A DNA stretch of 64,000 nt from Kitasatospora sp. SolWspMP-SS2h (GCF_003259315.1 NZ_QLLT01000001.1:124001-188000), one strand, 5' to 3'. Shown: positions 30,787 through 40,088, numbered from the stretch's first letter. A program made the numbers and translations. Notes: generated by a model not told the origin, from the letters alone.

Positions 30787-31881
30787 TCAGGGCGCCGCGG
30801 CCGGGCTGTCGGGGCGGTGGCCGGTCCGGTGGGCGGGGCGTTCGCCCGAGCGGCGTTCGACGAAGCGGGTGAGCAGGACGACCTGGCGCGGGGCGGAGCG
30901 GTCGCCGGTGATCCGGGCGAACAGGAGGTTGGCCGCGGTGCTGCCGACCGCGACCGGGTCCTGGCTGACGACGGTCAGGGGCGGGTTGAGGCGCTTGGCG
31001 AGCGGCAGGTCGTCGAAGCCGACGATGGCCATCGGCGCGGGGCCGTCGGCGGTCTCCGGACCGTCCGGGCCGTCCGCGGCGTCCGGGCCGTCCGGGCCGT
31101 CGGCGCGGTCCAGGACGCCGAGGGTGATCAGGTCGTTGCTGCTGAACAGGGCGGACGGCGGTTCGGGCAGGGCGCGCAGGGCGGCGAGGGCGAGCCGGGT
31201 GTCCAGGTGGGAGCGCAGGCCGTGCCGCACCAGGGCGGGGTCGGGGGCCAGGCCGCGGGCGCGGAGCGCGTCCAGGTAGCCCGCGTGGCGTTCGCGCTGG
31301 GTCCAGATGTCGTAGCGGTCGCCGAGGTAGGCGATCCTGGTGTGGCCGTGGTCCAGCAGGTGGGTGACGGCCCGTCGGGCGCCGTCGCGGTTGTCGACCG
31401 TGACGGTGTCCACGTCGAGGTCCTTGGCGGGCCGGTCGACGCAGACCACCTGGGTGCCCGCCTCCATGGCGGGTTTCAGGAAGCCGTGGCTGCCGATGGT
31501 CGGGACGATGATCAGACCGTCCACCTGCCGGGCGGTGAAGGCCGCGATCACCTCGCGCTCCCGGCGCGGTTCGTCGTTGGTGCTGCCGACCAGGACGACG
31601 CAGCCGCGCCGGTGCGCCTCGTCCTCGATCGAACGGGCCATCAGGGCGTAGAAGGGGTTGGCGAGGTCGTCGACGACCAGCCCGATCGTGGACGTGCCGA
31701 GTCGCTTCTGCCGCAGGTTGCGGGCGTTGTCGTTGCGCTGGTAGCCGAGTCGGCGCACCGCCTGTTCGACCTTGGCGGCGGTGTCGGGCGAGACGCCCGG
31801 GGTCTGGGAGACCACCCGGGAGACCGTCATCAGACTGACCCCCGCGGCTTCGGCCACGTCCTTCATCGTCGGGCGCTTCAA
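30787..31881 (-). CDS. LacI-family transcriptional regulator
   Basis: A 364-residue LacI protein. Helix-turn-helix and hinge: MKRPTMKDVAEAAGVSLMTVSRVV (1-24) with the usual hinge helix region near 50-60, then a sugar-binding-protein-like domain with VVDDLANPFYA and GIVGFDD-type IVGFDDLPLAKRLNPPLTVV. An Asp/Gly/Pro repeat (ADGPDGPDAADGPDGP) is inserted near residue 270, encoded by short DNA repeats. It precedes the ABC importer genes and is the likely controller of that operon and of GH92 through the GGTAACGTTCAC sites at 35214 and 35379. Confidence 0.9.
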   Translation of the reverse strand: MKRPTMKDVAEAAGVSLMTVSRVVSQTPGVSPDTAAKVEQAVRRLGYQRNDNARNLRQKRLGTSTIGLVVDDLANPFYALMARSIEDEAHRRGCVVLVGSTNDEPRREREVIAAFTARQVDGLIIVPTIGSHGFLKPAMEAGTQVVCVDRPAKDLDVDTVTVDNRDGARRAVTHLLDHGHTRIAYLGDRYDIWTQRERHAGYLDALRARGLAPDPALVRHGLRSHLDTRLALAALRALPEPPSALFSSNDLITLGVLDRADGPDGPDAADGPDGPETADGPAPMAIVGFDDLPLAKRLNPPLTVVSQDPVAVGSTAANLLFARITGDRSAPRQVVLLTRFVERRSGERPAHRTGHRPDSPAAAP

Positions 31882-32070
31882 CAGGGCTCCTCCTCCGCAC
31901 GCTCCCCCGGGGCCCGCCGTCGAGCCCCTGCCGCGGCCCCGCGGCGTCCGGTGCGTGCGCGCGCGGCGTACCGGGGCATCGGACGACGGGGTCCCGGGCG
32001 CCCGCGGGTCGGCGCGGGCGTCGGAGAGTGCATCCTACGACGCCCGCCGGCCCGTCCCCGGCCGGCCGCC

Positions 32071-32101
32071 GGGCGGCTCCCACCGGGGCCGGGAGCCGCC
32101 C
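32071..32101 (-). terminator. Terminator after the sugar-binding protein gene
   Basis: GGGCGGCTCCC-N9-GGGAGCCGCCC, perfect 11-base arms, 11 bases past the stop of the binding-protein gene, separating the importer operon from the LacI gene. Confidence 0.7.
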
Positions 32102-32111
32102 CGGCCCGGGG

Positions 32112-33107
32112 TCAGCAGGCTTCCCGGTAGACGTACTTGCCGACCTCGGGGTCGTCCAGGTTGGCCTTGGTGATGGCCACCATGGTGGTGCCGATCTGCG
32201 CGGTGACCGGCTGCCCGGCGACGGCGGCGAGCGCCTGGTCGACGCCCTGGGTGCCGATGCCGGCCGGGTCCTGGGCGACCAGGACGTCCAGGGTGCCGCT
32301 CTTCAGGGCGGCGACCTCGTCGGGCTCGGCGTCGAACGCGGCGACCTTGACCGCGCCCTGGCGCCCCGCGGCCTGGAGGCCGGTGGCGACGCCCTGCGCG
32401 GTGTTGGTGTTGCCGGCGAAGACCCCGCCGAGGTCGGGGTGGGCGGCCAGGGTGGCCTGGAGCTGGGAGGCCGCGGTCGCGGGCAGGTCGTTGTCGTAGA
32501 GGACGGGCAGCAGGGTGATCGCCGGGTGGTTCGCCTGCATCTCCTCGGTGAAGCCCTTGATCCGGGCGTCGGTGGTGGAGACCCCGGGCTTGACGCTGAT
32601 CACCAGGGCGGAGCCCCGGTCCCCCATCAGCTCGGCCAGCGCCTTGGCGGCCGTCCGCCCGCCGGCCTCGTTGTCGGAGGAGATCCGGGAGACGCCGACG
32701 GAGGCGTCGCTGACCGCAGTGTCCACCAGGACGACCTTGGTGCCGGCGCTCTGCACCTGCGTCAGCGACGGGGTGAGGGCCGCGGTGTCCACCGGCGAGA
32801 TCAGCAGCCCGTCGGGGCGGTTGGCGCCGACCGCGTCGACGATGGGCCGCTGCACGGCGACGTCCCACTGCGCCGAGCCGTCGACGGTGAGCTTCACGCC
32901 CCGCTTCTCGGCCTCCGCCTGGGCGGCGCAGGCCATCGTGATGTAGAACGGGTCGCTCTTGACGCCGGTGACGAGCTTGAGCGTGACGCTCTTGGCGCCG
33001 CCGCCGCCGCCGTCGCTGCCGCAGCCGGCGGTGGCGGTGCCGGCGGCGACCAGGGCGAGGACGGCGCAGCAGCGGACGAGGGTGCGCGATCTGCTGGTTC
33101 CGGGCAT
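32112..33107 (-). CDS. Sugar ABC transporter substrate-binding lipoprotein (RbsB type)
   Basis: A 331-residue lipoprotein. The lipobox is TATAGC (Cys near 29), then a Gly linker and a two-lobe Peripla_BP_4 domain with LVTGVKSDPFYITMACAAQAEA at its start, GLLISPVDTAALTPSL, and GVFAGNTNTAQGVATGLQAAG. It binds a sugar, probably a pentose or hexose of the ribose/xylose/galactofuranose group. Last gene of the operon ATPase-permease-binding protein. ATG at 33107 with GGAGGAGACC upstream. Confidence 0.9.
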   Translation of the reverse strand: MPGTSRSRTLVRCCAVLALVAAGTATAGCGSDGGGGGAKSVTLKLVTGVKSDPFYITMACAAQAEAEKRGVKLTVDGSAQWDVAVQRPIVDAVGANRPDGLLISPVDTAALTPSLTQVQSAGTKVVLVDTAVSDASVGVSRISSDNEAGGRTAAKALAELMGDRGSALVISVKPGVSTTDARIKGFTEEMQANHPAITLLPVLYDNDLPATAASQLQATLAAHPDLGGVFAGNTNTAQGVATGLQAAGRQGAVKVAAFDAEPDEVAALKSGTLDVLVAQDPAGIGTQGVDQALAAVAGQPVTAQIGTTMVAITKANLDDPEVGKYVYREAC

Positions 33108-33222
33108 GGCGGGTCTCCTCCTGCGGGGGGAACTGCGGGTGGGTGGGAGCAGAGGTGCGGGAGCCGGCGTACGGGAGCGGGGCCCGGACGCGCTGCGGCG
33201 CCCGGGCGGACCGGCCGGGCGG

Positions 33223-34407
33223 TCAGCCGCGCTCGCGGCCGCGCCGGCGGAACTGGTCGAGGTAGACCGCCGCGACCAGGACCACGCCGATCGCGACGTC
33301 CTGCCAGTACTGCTGGACGTCCATGATGATCAGCCCGGTGGTGAGCACGGCCGGGATGAAGACGCCGATCACCGTGCCGAGCACGCTGCCGCGCCCGCCG
33401 AACAGGCTGGCGCCGCCGAGCACGACCGCGGTGATGACCTTCAGGTTGTCGGTGGAGTGCCCGGCGATCGAGGTGGTGCCGAAGTAGGCCAGCCACATCG
33501 TGCTGCCGAGTCCGGCGAGCAGCCCGGTCAGGGCGTAGACCCGCACCAGGTGGCGGTCCACGTCGATGCCGGAGCGGCGGGCGGCCTCCGGGTTGGAGCC
33601 GATCGCGTAGGTGTGCCGGCCGAACCGGGTGCGGGCCAGGACCAGGCCGAACACCACGGTGGTGGCGAAGGCGATGACGACCAGCCAGGGGACCTGTCCG
33701 AAGAGCTTGCCGAAGCCGACGCCGCGCTGGAGCTTCCCGGAGACCGCCCCGGCCGGGTCCTGGCCGCCGGTGACGATCTGGGCGATGCCCAGGGCGGCGC
33801 CGAAGCCGCCGAGCGTGACGATCAGCGGCGGCACCTTCGCCTTGGCCACCAGCCAGCCCTGCAGCGCGCCCCAGAGCAGCCCGGTGACGAGCGCGATCAG
33901 GGTGGACACCGCGACGGTGCCCCAGCCGGCCGCCGCCCCGCCGTGGTGGATGGTGTACTCGGCCGACAGCACGGCGGAGAGCACCAGGACCGAGCCGACC
34001 GACAGGTCGATCCCGGCGACGATGACCACGTACGTCATGCCGACGCCCAGCACCAGGTAGATCGCGGCGTTGGTGGCGATCTGGGTCAGGTCGTAGCGGG
34101 TCAGGAAGGTGTCGGGCCGGGCGGCGGTGAAGAACGCCACCAGCAGCAGCAGGACGCCGAAGGTCCACGCCTCGTTCGCCGCGGCGAGCCGGCGCGCCCA
34201 CCCGGGGACGGCGCGCGGGGAACGCCGCACCGCGCCACCCCCGACAGCCGTGCCGACCGCCGCGCCGACCGCCCTGCCGGCCCCGCCGGCGCCCGCCTCA
34301 CCACCCTCGACCGCGACCGCCTCACCGCCGACCGCCCCGCCGTCCTCGACCGCCCCGCCGACTCCGGCCGTCTCGCCGCCGGCCGCTCCGGGCATCCGCG
34401 TGCTCAC
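33223..34407 (-). CDS. Sugar ABC transporter permease (RbsC type)
   Basis: A 394-residue permease of the BPD_transp_2 family with about ten membrane segments from residue 75 on (AWTFGVLLLLVAFFTAARP ...). Family motifs: GMTYVVIVAGIDLSVGSVL, the VTLGGFGAALGIA segment, and GRHTYAIGSNPEAARRSGI in the cytoplasmic loop that contacts the ATPase. The first 65 residues are a Gly/Ala/Val/Glu repeat that normal permeases lack. GTG at 34407 overlaps the ATPase stop (GTGA). Confidence 0.9.
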   Translation of the reverse strand: MSTRMPGAAGGETAGVGGAVEDGGAVGGEAVAVEGGEAGAGGAGRAVGAAVGTAVGGGAVRRSPRAVPGWARRLAAANEAWTFGVLLLLVAFFTAARPDTFLTRYDLTQIATNAAIYLVLGVGMTYVVIVAGIDLSVGSVLVLSAVLSAEYTIHHGGAAAGWGTVAVSTLIALVTGLLWGALQGWLVAKAKVPPLIVTLGGFGAALGIAQIVTGGQDPAGAVSGKLQRGVGFGKLFGQVPWLVVIAFATTVVFGLVLARTRFGRHTYAIGSNPEAARRSGIDVDRHLVRVYALTGLLAGLGSTMWLAYFGTTSIAGHSTDNLKVITAVVLGGASLFGGRGSVLGTVIGVFIPAVLTTGLIIMDVQQYWQDVAIGVVLVAAVYLDQFRRRGRERG

Positions 34408-35189
34408 GCCGTACCGTCCTTCCTGGTGGAGGTGGGCACCGGGTCCAGCGCCCCGGTCATCGCGCCGACCAGTTCCTCGACCGAGGTGGCGGCGGCGTCG
34501 AAGACCGCCACCCGGCGTCCCAGGCGCAGGACTTCGACCCGGTCGGCGACCGAGAGCACCTCCGGCATGTTGTGGCTGATCAGGACGACCGAGATGCCGC
34601 GGTCGCGGACCCGCCGGACGGTCTCCAGCACCCGGCCGCGCTGGACCACGCCGAGGGCCGCGGTGGGCTCGTCCATGAAGATGACGCGGCTGGCGAAGGC
34701 GACCGCGCGGGCGACCGCCACCGACTGCCGCTGGCCGCCGGAGAGCGCGGCCACCGGGACGGACACGTCCCGCAGGTCGACGCCGAGTTCGGCGAAGGCG
34801 GCGACGGCGGCGCGGCGCATGGCGGTGTTGTCCAGCACGCCGAGCCGGCCCAGCAGGCCGGGGCGGTGCAGTTCGCGGCCCAGGTGCAGGTTGGCCGCGG
34901 CGTCCAGGTCGGGGGCGAGGGCCAGGTCCTGGTAGACCGTCTCCACGCCGTGGCGCCTGGCGTCGAGCGGGCCGGCGAACCGGACCGGTGTGCCGTCCAC
35001 CAGGATCTCGCCGCCGTCGGGGGCGGCGGAGCCGGAGAGCGTCTTGACCAGGGTGCTCTTCCCGGCGCCGTTGTCGCCGATCAGGGCGACCACCTCGCCG
35101 GGGTGGACGGTGAAGTCGGCGCCCTGGAGGGCGTGCACCTGGCCGTAGCGCTTGCTCACCTGCCTGGCTTCCAGGAGGGGTTGTGTCAT
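34404..35189 (-). CDS. Sugar ABC transporter ATP-binding protein (single domain)
   Basis: A 261-residue ATPase of the ribose/xylose importer type, with one nucleotide-binding domain instead of the fused two of RbsA. Walker A GDNGAGKST, signature LSGGQRQSVAVARA, Walker B VIFMDEPTAALG, switch His in LISHNMPEV. GDNGAGKST in place of GPNGAGKS is typical of the FrcA/single-domain subgroup. First gene of the importer operon; ATG at 35189 with GGAGGACGG upstream. The promoter and a candidate LacI operator precede it. Confidence 0.92.
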   Translation of the reverse strand: MTQPLLEARQVSKRYGQVHALQGADFTVHPGEVVALIGDNGAGKSTLVKTLSGSAAPDGGEILVDGTPVRFAGPLDARRHGVETVYQDLALAPDLDAAANLHLGRELHRPGLLGRLGVLDNTAMRRAAVAAFAELGVDLRDVSVPVAALSGGQRQSVAVARAVAFASRVIFMDEPTAALGVVQRGRVLETVRRVRDRGISVVLISHNMPEVLSVADRVEVLRLGRRVAVFDAAATSVEELVGAMTGALDPVPTSTRKDGTA

Positions 35190-35213
35190 CGGGCCGTCCT
35201 CCGCGCCGCAATT

Positions 35214-35225
35214 GGTAACGTTCAC
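35214..35225. promoter_or_regulatory. Candidate LacI operator GGTAACGTTCAC, importer side
   Basis: A near-palindrome with central AACGTT, 25 bases upstream of the ATPase start and downstream of that gene's -10. An identical 12-base copy lies at 35379-35390 upstream of the GH92 gene. Confidence 0.7.
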
Positions 35226-35237
35226 GCAAGAGTTGGG

Positions 35238-35266
35238 AGTCTGATGGTGTGGCGGCGGGCTGTCAA
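35238..35266 (-). promoter_or_regulatory. Promoter of the sugar importer operon
   Basis: Minus strand: consensus -35 TTGACA (35261-35266), a 17-base spacer and -10 CAGACT (35238-35243). The operator at 35214 is 13 bases downstream of the -10, in the transcript start region. Confidence 0.65.
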
Positions 35267-35378
35267 TAGCTTCGTCACACCTCGATGTCCCGGGCAAAGT
35301 CCCCGGGAAAAACCGGAGTTGACGTTGTGTCATGACCTTGACTGGCGCTCGACATCGTCGGAACAATGCCACTCGCTC

Positions 35379-35390
35379 GGTAACGTTCAC
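35379..35390. promoter_or_regulatory. Candidate LacI operator GGTAACGTTCAC, GH92 side
   Basis: Exact second copy of the 12-base motif, 24 bases upstream of the GH92 start. A possible promoter, TTGACT (35338-35343) with GAACAA about 17 bases on, is just upstream, so binding here would block early transcription. Confidence 0.7.
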
Positions 35391-35413
35391 ATCGCTACCG
35401 GAAGGTGCTCACG

Positions 35414-38400
35414 GTGCCCCTGCCCGCTCTCAAGTCCCGGGCCGCCGTCGCGGCCGGCGCGCTCCTGCTCGCCGCCTTCGGCCCCGGCCTCCTCGCCACC
35501 GCCCCCGTCGCGCACGCCGCGACGGCGGCGGCCAACCTCACCCCGTACGTCGACCCGTTCATCGGGACCGACGACAGCAACGCGCCGAACCCCGTCGGGG
35601 GCGGCGCCGGCGGCTCCACCTACCCGGGCGCCGTGGTGCCCTTCGGCGGAGTCCAGTTCAGCCCCGACACGCCGACGGCCTCGCCGTCCGGCTACCGCGA
35701 CTCGGACACCTCGATCGAGGACTTCAGCCTCACCCACTTCGACGGGGCCGGCTGCCCGAACAACGAGGACCTCCCGCTGCTGCCGGTCACCGGCGCGCTG
35801 GGCGCCTCGCCCGGCAGCAGCTGGACCGGCTACGCCTCGGGCTACACCAAGTCCAACGAGGCCGCCTCCCCCGGCTACTACAAGAACCGGCTCGACAAGT
35901 ACGCCACCGACGTCGAGCTGTCCGCCACCACCCGCACCGGCATGGGCCGGCTCACCTACCCCGCCACCAACGCCGCCCAGCTGCTGGTCAACACCGGCCG
36001 CAGCGCCACCGGCAACCGCAGCGGCTCGGTGAAGGTCAGCGGTTCGGAGGTGACCGGCAGCGTCACCGCCGGCGGCTTCTGCGGCTCCTCGAAGACCTAC
36101 CAGATCTACTTCGACATCCGCTTCGACCGGGCCCCGACCGGCTTCGGCACCTGGTCCGGCTCCACCGTCAGCGCCGGTTCGGCGAGCGCGTCCGGCACCA
36201 ACACCGGCGCGTACCTCACGTTCGACACCAGCAGCTCGCGGACGGTGCAGTTCAAGGTGGCGCTGAGCTACGTCAGCACCGCCAACGCCCAGGCCAACCT
36301 GACCGCCGAGAACAACGGCTGGGACTTCGCCGCCGTGCGCTCCGCCGCCGACGCCTCGTGGAACCAGGTCCTCAACCGGGCCCAGGTCAGCGGCGGTTCG
36401 GCCACCGACCTGAAGAAGTTCTACACCGCCCTGTACCACGTCTTCCAGAGCCCGAACGTCGCCAGCGACGTCAACGGCGACTACCGCGGCTTCGACGGCG
36501 CGGTGCACAACTCCGCCCGCCCGGTCTACCAGAACTACTCCGGCTGGGACATCTACCGCTCCTGGGCGGCGCTGATCGCGCTGATCGCGCCGAACGAGGC
36601 CGCCGACATCGCCAACTCGATGGTCCTGGACGGCCAGCAGGGCGGCCTGCTGCCCAAGTGGTCGCAGCAGACCAACGAGGACTTCGTGATGACCGGCGAC
36701 CCCGGCCCGATCATCGTCGCCAGCATGTACGCCTTCGGGGCCCGCGGCTTCGACACCGCCGCCGCGCTGGCGCTGATGAAGAAGTCCTCGGCCGGCGGCA
36801 CCGCGCAGGGCTCGCCGATCCGCGGCAACCAGGGCACCTACACCAACCTGCACTACATCCCCGGCGCGCCGTCCGACTCGCTGGAGTACTCGGCCTCCGA
36901 CTTCGCCGTCGCCCAGTTCGCCAAGGCGCTCGGCAGCACCGCGGACTACACCGACTTCATGACCCGGGCCCAGTGGTGGCGCAACACCTACGGCCCCGAG
37001 TCCGGCTACGTGCAGCCGCGCAACTCCGACGGCAGCTGGAAGTGGCCGCTGGACCCGGCCGCCCAGGCCGACTTCACCGAGGGCAACGCCGCCCAGTACA
37101 CCTGGATGGTCCCCTACGACTTCGCCGACCTGATCAACGACATGGGCGGCCGGCAGACCGCCGTCCAGCGGCTCGACCACCACTTCACCCAGGTCAACGC
37201 CGGGCAGAGCCTGCCGTACTACTACATCGGCAACGAGCCCGAGCACGGCGTCCCGTGGGCCTACAACTACGCCCGCTACCCGGCCGGGGCCTCGGCGGCC
37301 GTCCGCAAGGTGATGACCGAGTCCTTCACCACCGGCGCGGGCGGGCTGCCCGGCAACGACGACCTCGGGGCGACCTCGGCCTGGTACGTCTGGGCGGCCC
37401 TCGGCCTGTACCCGTCGACGCCCGGCGCCGACACCCTGGCCGTGCACGGCCCGTCCTTCCCGTCCGTGCTGATCCAGCGCCCGGGCGGCAACATCACCGT
37501 CAACGCGTCCGGCACCGGCTCCTACGTGCAGGGCCTGAAGGTCAACGGGACGGCCACCAGCCACAACTACCTGCGCTACCCGGACCTCGCGGCCGGCGGC
37601 ACCCTCGACTTCACCATGGGGTCGGCGCCCAGCACGAGCTGGGGCACCGGCGCGGGCGACGTGCCGCCCTCCTTCCAGGACGGCGCGAGCCCGGTGCCCG
37701 CCGCCCCGGAGCTGGGCACCAACCTGGCGCGCGGGAAGGCGACCAGCTCCTCGGCCGCGTGCGCCACCGCCGAGGGCGCGGACAAGGCCGTCGACGGCAG
37801 CCTCCAGAACAACAGCAAGTGGTGCTCGAAGGCGGCCGGGGCGAGCCTCCAGGTCGACCTGGGCTCGGCGCAGCCGGTCGGTTCGGTGGTGCTCAAGCAC
37901 GCCGGGCTCGGCGGTGAGAACACCGCCTGGAACACCGGCGCCTTCCAGGTGCAGACCAGCACCGACGGCACCACCTGGAGCAGCGCCGCCACCGTCACGG
38001 GCTCGCGCTCCAGCCGCACCTACAGCCCGTTCGCGGTCCGCTCGGCCCGGTACGTGCGGGTGGTGGTCTCGACCCCGACCAACACCGGCGGCGACACCGC
38101 CGCCCGGCTCTACGAACTGGAGGTCTACGCCGCCGGGCCGGGCACCGGGTCCGGTCCGATCACCTCGGGCCTGAACACCGCGAAGTGCGTGGACGACTCC
38201 AACTCCGGCACCACCAACGGCAACAAGGTCGTGCTGTGGGACTGCAACGGCAGCGGCGCCCAGCAGTGGACGTCCACCGGCGGCACCCTCCAGGCGCTCG
38301 GCAAGTGCCTGGACGTCACCTCCTCGGGCACCGCCGCCGGCACCCTGGTCCAGCTCTGGGACTGCAACGGCAGCGGCGCGCAGCAGTGGCAGGCCGTCAA

Positions 38401-38536
38401 CGGCACGCTGGTGAACCCCAGCTCCGGCCGCTGCCTGGACATCCCGTCCTCCAACACCGCCAACGGCGTGCAGCTCCAGATCTGGGACTGCAACGGGACC
38501 GCCGCCCAGAAGTGGAACCCGCCGGCCGCCGCGTAG
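35414..38536 (+). CDS. Secreted GH92 alpha-mannosidase with F5/8C and ricin-type lectin domains
   Basis: A 1040-residue exo-alpha-mannosidase (GH92, Ca2+-dependent). Signal peptide to AHA (about 36). GH92 N-domain: LTPYVDPFIGTDD and FSLTHFDGAGC; catalytic domain: IGNEPEHGVPWAYNYA (about 603-618) and LPGNDDLGATSAWYVWAALGLYP (about 644-666), where the Glu and Asp are the family's acid and base. Then an F5/8C/CBM32 module (about 765-905) and three QxW-type repeats of a ricin B/CBM13 lectin (about 915-1040). The GTG at 35414 is preferred: GGAAG is 9 bases upstream, whereas for GTG 35405 it is too close. Divergent from the importer operon and probably co-regulated. Confidence 0.93.
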   Translation: MPLPALKSRAAVAAGALLLAAFGPGLLATAPVAHAATAAANLTPYVDPFIGTDDSNAPNPVGGGAGGSTYPGAVVPFGGVQFSPDTPTASPSGYRDSDTSIEDFSLTHFDGAGCPNNEDLPLLPVTGALGASPGSSWTGYASGYTKSNEAASPGYYKNRLDKYATDVELSATTRTGMGRLTYPATNAAQLLVNTGRSATGNRSGSVKVSGSEVTGSVTAGGFCGSSKTYQIYFDIRFDRAPTGFGTWSGSTVSAGSASASGTNTGAYLTFDTSSSRTVQFKVALSYVSTANAQANLTAENNGWDFAAVRSAADASWNQVLNRAQVSGGSATDLKKFYTALYHVFQSPNVASDVNGDYRGFDGAVHNSARPVYQNYSGWDIYRSWAALIALIAPNEAADIANSMVLDGQQGGLLPKWSQQTNEDFVMTGDPGPIIVASMYAFGARGFDTAAALALMKKSSAGGTAQGSPIRGNQGTYTNLHYIPGAPSDSLEYSASDFAVAQFAKALGSTADYTDFMTRAQWWRNTYGPESGYVQPRNSDGSWKWPLDPAAQADFTEGNAAQYTWMVPYDFADLINDMGGRQTAVQRLDHHFTQVNAGQSLPYYYIGNEPEHGVPWAYNYARYPAGASAAVRKVMTESFTTGAGGLPGNDDLGATSAWYVWAALGLYPSTPGADTLAVHGPSFPSVLIQRPGGNITVNASGTGSYVQGLKVNGTATSHNYLRYPDLAAGGTLDFTMGSAPSTSWGTGAGDVPPSFQDGASPVPAAPELGTNLARGKATSSSAACATAEGADKAVDGSLQNNSKWCSKAAGASLQVDLGSAQPVGSVVLKHAGLGGENTAWNTGAFQVQTSTDGTTWSSAATVTGSRSSRTYSPFAVRSARYVRVVVSTPTNTGGDTAARLYELEVYAAGPGTGSGPITSGLNTAKCVDDSNSGTTNGNKVVLWDCNGSGAQQWTSTGGTLQALGKCLDVTSSGTAAGTLVQLWDCNGSGAQQWQAVNGTLVNPSSGRCLDIPSSNTANGVQLQIWDCNGTAAQKWNPPAAA

Positions 38537-38555
38537 CGAGCGGGGCCGCCCGACC

Positions 38556-38590
38556 GGTGCCGCCCGCCCCCGACCGGGGCGGGCGGCACC
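38556..38590. terminator. Bidirectional terminator between GH92 and GH76 genes
   Basis: GGTGCCGCCCGCCCC-N5-GGGGCGGGCGGCACC, perfect 15-base arms between two convergent genes. Confidence 0.82.
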
Positions 38591-38645
38591 GCCGTGCCCG
38601 GCGGGCGGCACGTCGGGGCGGGCTGGCGGCCCGCCGGGGCAGGTC

Positions 38646-40088
38646 TCAGCCGGCCGCGTTGAGCAGGTCGAGGGCGCTCTGCTGGCAGCCGTAGTCGGTG
38701 CTGCCGGGGCCGCCGGCCCAGTGCGGGCCGTACTGGTCGAGCGGGTTGCGGTCCTTGGTGTAGGCGGAGTTCGCCCAGGCGGTGAGGGTCGGCGCGTAGG
38801 GGTGGTCGGACAGCTGGGTGTTGAGCCGGCCCAGGCCGCGGGCGTAGGCGCCCTTGAAGGAGGGGCCGTCGCCGGTGCAGCCGTCGCCCTCGCCGGGTTC
38901 GCGCAGCACGCCGCCGCTGGTCAGCCGGGTGGTGGAGGCGTCGGCGAGGGTGCGCGCGGTGGTGAGCAGGCTCGCGTCGCCGGTGGCCCGGTAGAGCTCG
39001 GTCAGGCCGCCGAGGACCACGCCCTGGTTGTACGTCCAGGTGGGCTGGCCGTTGTTGGCGCAGGCGTCGTTGAGGCCGTCGTTGACGAGGTGGTCGGCGT
39101 TGACCATGCCGCTGCCCCGGAACCAGGTCCACTCGTCGCGGGCCCGCTGGAGGTAGGCGGTGTCGCCGGGGATGCGGTTGTGCAGGGCGGCGGTGAGCTG
39201 GAGGTACAGCTCGTTGGTGATCGCGTTCTTGTAGGTGCTGCCGGTGTTCCAGCGCACGCCGCCGCCGCAGGAGCCGGTCCAGTTGGCGCTCATGTGGTCG
39301 GCGTCGGCGCGGGCGGTGGCCAGGTAGCGGCCGTCGCCGGTCTGGTCGTAGGCGGCCACCCAGGCCAGGCCCCACCAGCCGGTGTCGTCGAGGTACTCGT
39401 TGGTGAAGTTGCCGCCCTGCGCGTTGATGTTCTTGTCGTACGTCTCGGCGATGGCGTAGGTGTAGCTGCCCATGCCGGTGAGCCGGGCGTTGTCGATGAT
39501 CGCGGTGAGCGCGTTGGCGCCGGTCCACCAGCCGTTGCCGCCGAAGAGCTTGGTGGTGCGGTCGAAGGAGGCCATCAGGGCGGTGGCGGCGGCGGTGCGC
39601 CGGTCCCAGGCGTTCCAGGTGGTGCGCGCCCAGGGGGTGCAGGCGAGGGCACTGCCGACCTGTCCGCAGGCCCGCAGCGCGCCGACGCCGCGGGTGTTCC
39701 AGTCGTCCACGTTGTACATCAGGGTGCGCCAGCCGCTGCCGCCCGCCGGGACCTTGGTGTCGCCCAGCTTGCTGCCGCCGGTCCAGGTCCGGCCGCCGTC
39801 CATGGAGCGGTCCAGCCACACCTCGTCGCCGGCCGCGCCGCCGGCGATCGAGGCCCAGCCCATGGCGTCGGAGTCGTCGAAGTGCAGGACGAGCGTGCGG
39901 CCCGAGAGCGCCGCGGAGACCGGCTGCCGGTCCTGCGGGCTGAGCGCGGGGTCGCGGGTGTCGCAGTACTTGTTGCAGATCGCGGCGGTGACGGCCGCGG
40001 CGGGGGCGGCGGCGGCGACGCCGGGCAGCGCCGCGGCCAGCACGGCGGTGGAGAGCAGGGCGGCGCGCAGGGATCGGGACACGGTCAC
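38646..40088 (-). CDS. Secreted GH76 endo-alpha-1,6-mannanase-type protein
   Basis: A 480-residue secreted enzyme. Signal peptide to about AAA (30), then a 100-residue region (CDTRDPALSP...DEVWLDRSMDGGRTW) seen in actinobacterial GH76 proteins, and the (alpha/alpha)6 barrel with the catalytic Asp pair in YLDDTGWWGLAW (near 230). NAITNELYLQLTAAL and WTYNQGVVLGGLTELYRATGD are further GH76 motifs. It would cut the alpha-1,6 backbone of mannan, matching the exo-acting GH92. ATG at 40088. Follows GH2 by 133 bases on the same strand, so probably the end of the GH127-GH2-GH76 operon. Confidence 0.9.
   Translation of the reverse strand: MTVSRSLRAALLSTAVLAAALPGVAAAAPAAAVTAAICNKYCDTRDPALSPQDRQPVSAALSGRTLVLHFDDSDAMGWASIAGGAAGDEVWLDRSMDGGRTWTGGSKLGDTKVPAGGSGWRTLMYNVDDWNTRGVGALRACGQVGSALACTPWARTTWNAWDRRTAAATALMASFDRTTKLFGGNGWWTGANALTAIIDNARLTGMGSYTYAIAETYDKNINAQGGNFTNEYLDDTGWWGLAWVAAYDQTGDGRYLATARADADHMSANWTGSCGGGVRWNTGSTYKNAITNELYLQLTAALHNRIPGDTAYLQRARDEWTWFRGSGMVNADHLVNDGLNDACANNGQPTWTYNQGVVLGGLTELYRATGDASLLTTARTLADASTTRLTSGGVLREPGEGDGCTGDGPSFKGAYARGLGRLNTQLSDHPYAPTLTAWANSAYTKDRNPLDQYGPHWAGGPGSTDYGCQQSALDLLNAAG

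Noticed and set aside
30787..31881. LacI gene product as CebR for the GH6 site
   Set aside because: Its neighbours are a ribose-type importer and mannan genes, and the local repeated motif is AACGTT-centred, not the CebR palindrome.
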